Shown here in pieces: positions 62,661 to 64,000 of a DNA stretch of 64,000 bases. The first letter of the stretch is position 1. The number at the start of each line of letters is the position of its first letter. The notes beneath the pieces were generated by a model, which did no database searches, was not told where the DNA came from, and saw only the letters and a list, made by a program, of their open reading frames with translations. Source of the stretch: an uncultured Clostridium sp. (GTDB lineage Bacteria; Bacillota; Clostridia; TANB77; CAG-508); the NCBI GenBank assembly GCA_947653235.1, contig CANTGH010000006.1, forward strand, positions 1-64,000, read 5' to 3'. Both the position numbers and the translations under genes were made by a program.

Positions 62661-63848
62661 ATGAAAAATTTAAAAATCACAATTACTCTTTTTATTTTAA
62701 TAATTTTATATAGTTATGTTGCCAATATCACTTTAATTCCACAACATATTATTCTACTACAAAACGAAACTTACACAATCAAAAAATTATTAGGGGTGGA
62801 TACGATAGAAACAATTTCTACAGCAAACAATAGCGGAAATACAACCAATGTTGAAGTCACCTTATTTGGTGCCAAAGTAAAAGATGTCACAGTGGATACG
62901 ATTGAAAATGTCGAAGTTGTTCCCATTGGGAAAATCATTGGTATGAAGTTATACACAAATGGTGTACTCATTGTGGGCATGTCTGAAGTGGAAAATATTG
63001 AAAATCAGCTCATCAATCCAGCTAAAGCCTGTGATATTCAAGAAGGAGATACCATTGTCAAAGTTAATGATACCGAAATCGATGATATTGAGAGCTTAAA
63101 AAATGTAGTCAATCAAAGTCATGGAGAAAATGTTTTACTAACACTTGTGCGAGATGGAGCTGTACTTACTTCTAATATTACCCCAGTCCAGACCGAAGCA
63201 GAAGAATATAAACTGGGTCTATGGGTCAAAGATGCTGCAACTGGTGTCGGCACCATGACTTACTACGAAAAAAACACAGGAAATTTTGCAGCACTTGGAC
63301 ACGGCATTGTCGACTCCGACACAGACAAATTAATCGACATTGATTCTGGGGAAATAGTAACCTCTGAAATTATTTCTATCACCAAAGCCGAAGTTAACAA
63401 TCCGGGCGAAATTCGAGGAACCATTATCAACCAAAAAACCATTGGTCAAGTCGAAAAAAATACGCAGTTTGGTATTTATGGAAGGTTAGATAATTTGACA
63501 AGTCTTAATATCGATACAAGCGAAGCTTTGCCAGTTGCTTTGCGTGACGAAATCAAAGTTGGTGAGGCGACTGTTTTATGCAGTTTAGATGGCAAAAACA
63601 GCAAACCATATAACATCAAAATTGAAAAAATCAACACAAGTAACAATTACGATAACAAAAGCATGTTAATTCGTGTCACAGATGACGAACTAATCCAGCA
63701 CACAGGAGGGATTATTCGAGGTTTGTCTGGCAGTCCGATTTTGCAAAATGGAAAATTTGTGGGAGCAGTCACCAATGTACTAGTTTCCAATCCAGAAGTC
63801 GGTTATGCTATTTTTGGGGATATGATGATTAAGGAAATGCGAAAATAG
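62661..63848 (+). CDS. spoIVB: SpoIVB peptidase (S55 family)
   Basis: The 395-residue protein has an N-terminal membrane helix, a PDZ domain (ACDIQEGDTIVKVNDTEIDD) and the S55 serine peptidase: ALGHGIVDSD (His), RVTDDELIQHTGG (Asp) and GIIRGLSGSPILQNGKFVGA (Ser). SpoIVB is secreted from the forespore and cuts SpoIVFA to switch on sigma-K processing. The following motif is VTNVLV rather than the usual VTHVLV. In many spore-formers spo0A comes next, which would start just past this window. Confidence 0.92.
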   Translation: MKNLKITITLFILIILYSYVANITLIPQHIILLQNETYTIKKLLGVDTIETISTANNSGNTTNVEVTLFGAKVKDVTVDTIENVEVVPIGKIIGMKLYTNGVLIVGMSEVENIENQLINPAKACDIQEGDTIVKVNDTEIDDIESLKNVVNQSHGENVLLTLVRDGAVLTSNITPVQTEAEEYKLGLWVKDAATGVGTMTYYEKNTGNFAALGHGIVDSDTDKLIDIDSGEIVTSEIISITKAEVNNPGEIRGTIINQKTIGQVEKNTQFGIYGRLDNLTSLNIDTSEALPVALRDEIKVGEATVLCSLDGKNSKPYNIKIEKINTSNNYDNKSMLIRVTDDELIQHTGGIIRGLSGSPILQNGKFVGAVTNVLVSNPEVGYAIFGDMMIKEMRK

Positions 63849-63898
63849 AGGAAAACGGAGTTTTTTGGCAAAATTTTCAATGGATTGTGCCAACAAGG

Positions 63899-63927
63899 TT
63901 GTCAAAATCAACATAATGTGATATAAT
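63899..63927 (+). promoter_or_regulatory. Promoter at the window end
   Basis: TTGTCA, 17 bp ending ATGTGA, TATAAT. The transcript would begin near 63934 and leave the window; no ORF starts within the remaining 66 bp with certainty. Region 63849-64000 holds nothing else. Confidence 0.65.
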
Positions 63928-64000
63928 GAAAATAATATGGGATTTCCGAAGTAACAGTTTCCTGTATGTGTATCTAATAATAAGTATTATAATACAAATC

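Overview
The window comes from a strongly AT-rich, low-GC Gram-positive bacterium, most likely an uncultured gut-type Clostridia relative. Evidence: GatCAB amidotransferase, TagO-type wall polymer enzyme, Clostridia-style prepilins (KGITxxALVIT), LytTR and AgrC-like regulators, near-perfect Shine-Dalgarno boxes, TTGACA-17-TATAAT promoters, and two forespore/mother-cell signalling proteins (a BofA-like protein and SpoIVB). The species cannot be fixed from sequence alone.

Layout. 0-7 kb: M20 amidase with a DUF1836 regulator, an acyl-CoA-ligase-like enzyme, a short ProRS, ScpB and an HD-GYP protein. 7-16.7 kb: gatC-gatA-(membrane protein)-gatB, rpsT, rpiB, tagO, then tsaC-pth-bofA-rimO. 16.7-27.6 kb: a promoter/terminator small-RNA-like unit, amidase_3, hisS, a membrane protein, a prepilin, mutS2, an HI0933-type flavoprotein, YigZ, DUF445. 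27.6-32.1 kb: tRNA-Cys followed by a decayed accessory island (serine recombinase remnant, small ORFs, a LytTR operon). 32.1-42.3 kb: htrA, prepilin, rnhB, two nucleoside phosphorylase paralogues, M18 peptidase, MscS, an SDR, alpha-amylase. 42.3-47.3 kb: AgrC-like kinase, a secreted repeat protein, a BlaI/BlaR1-like pair. 47.4-62.3 kb: a Tad/Flp-like secretion or pilus locus (SAF/CpaB-like, two TadZ-like proteins, CpaF ATPase, a double TadB/C membrane protein, and a run of paralogous pilin-like proteins), with a convergent type I toxin-antitoxin-like module embedded in it. spoIVB closes the window.

Main discovery. Nine places in seven genes (rimO, the flavoprotein twice, rnhB, an SDR, a TadZ-like gene, the CpaF ATPase twice, a pilin-like gene) need a +1 frameshift. 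At every one the in-frame codon is CGG, and dropping its C leaves a GGN glycine codon. Where the family is known this is a conserved glycine, including the Walker A glycine of CpaF and the LGCSKN glycine of RimO. I counted by eye about thirteen in-frame CGG codons in the window's genes; nine are these shift points, and I saw no other frameshift in an otherwise intact gene. This looks like a genome in which CGG is (nearly) unassigned and CGGN is read as one glycine by +1 frameshifting or a four-base-reading tRNA. Three or four other CGG codons look like ordinary sense codons or are ambiguous, so the rule is not absolute here.

Other notable items: a previously unrecognised (to me) 47-residue toxin candidate with an antisense RNA laid out like the pAD1 par locus; a duplicated promoter-terminator unit that may be a small RNA family; BlaI-like boxes at three neighbouring promoters that would tie the BlaI/BlaR1 pair to the pilus locus; and a nucleoside phosphorylase paralogue that has lost a catalytic lysine.
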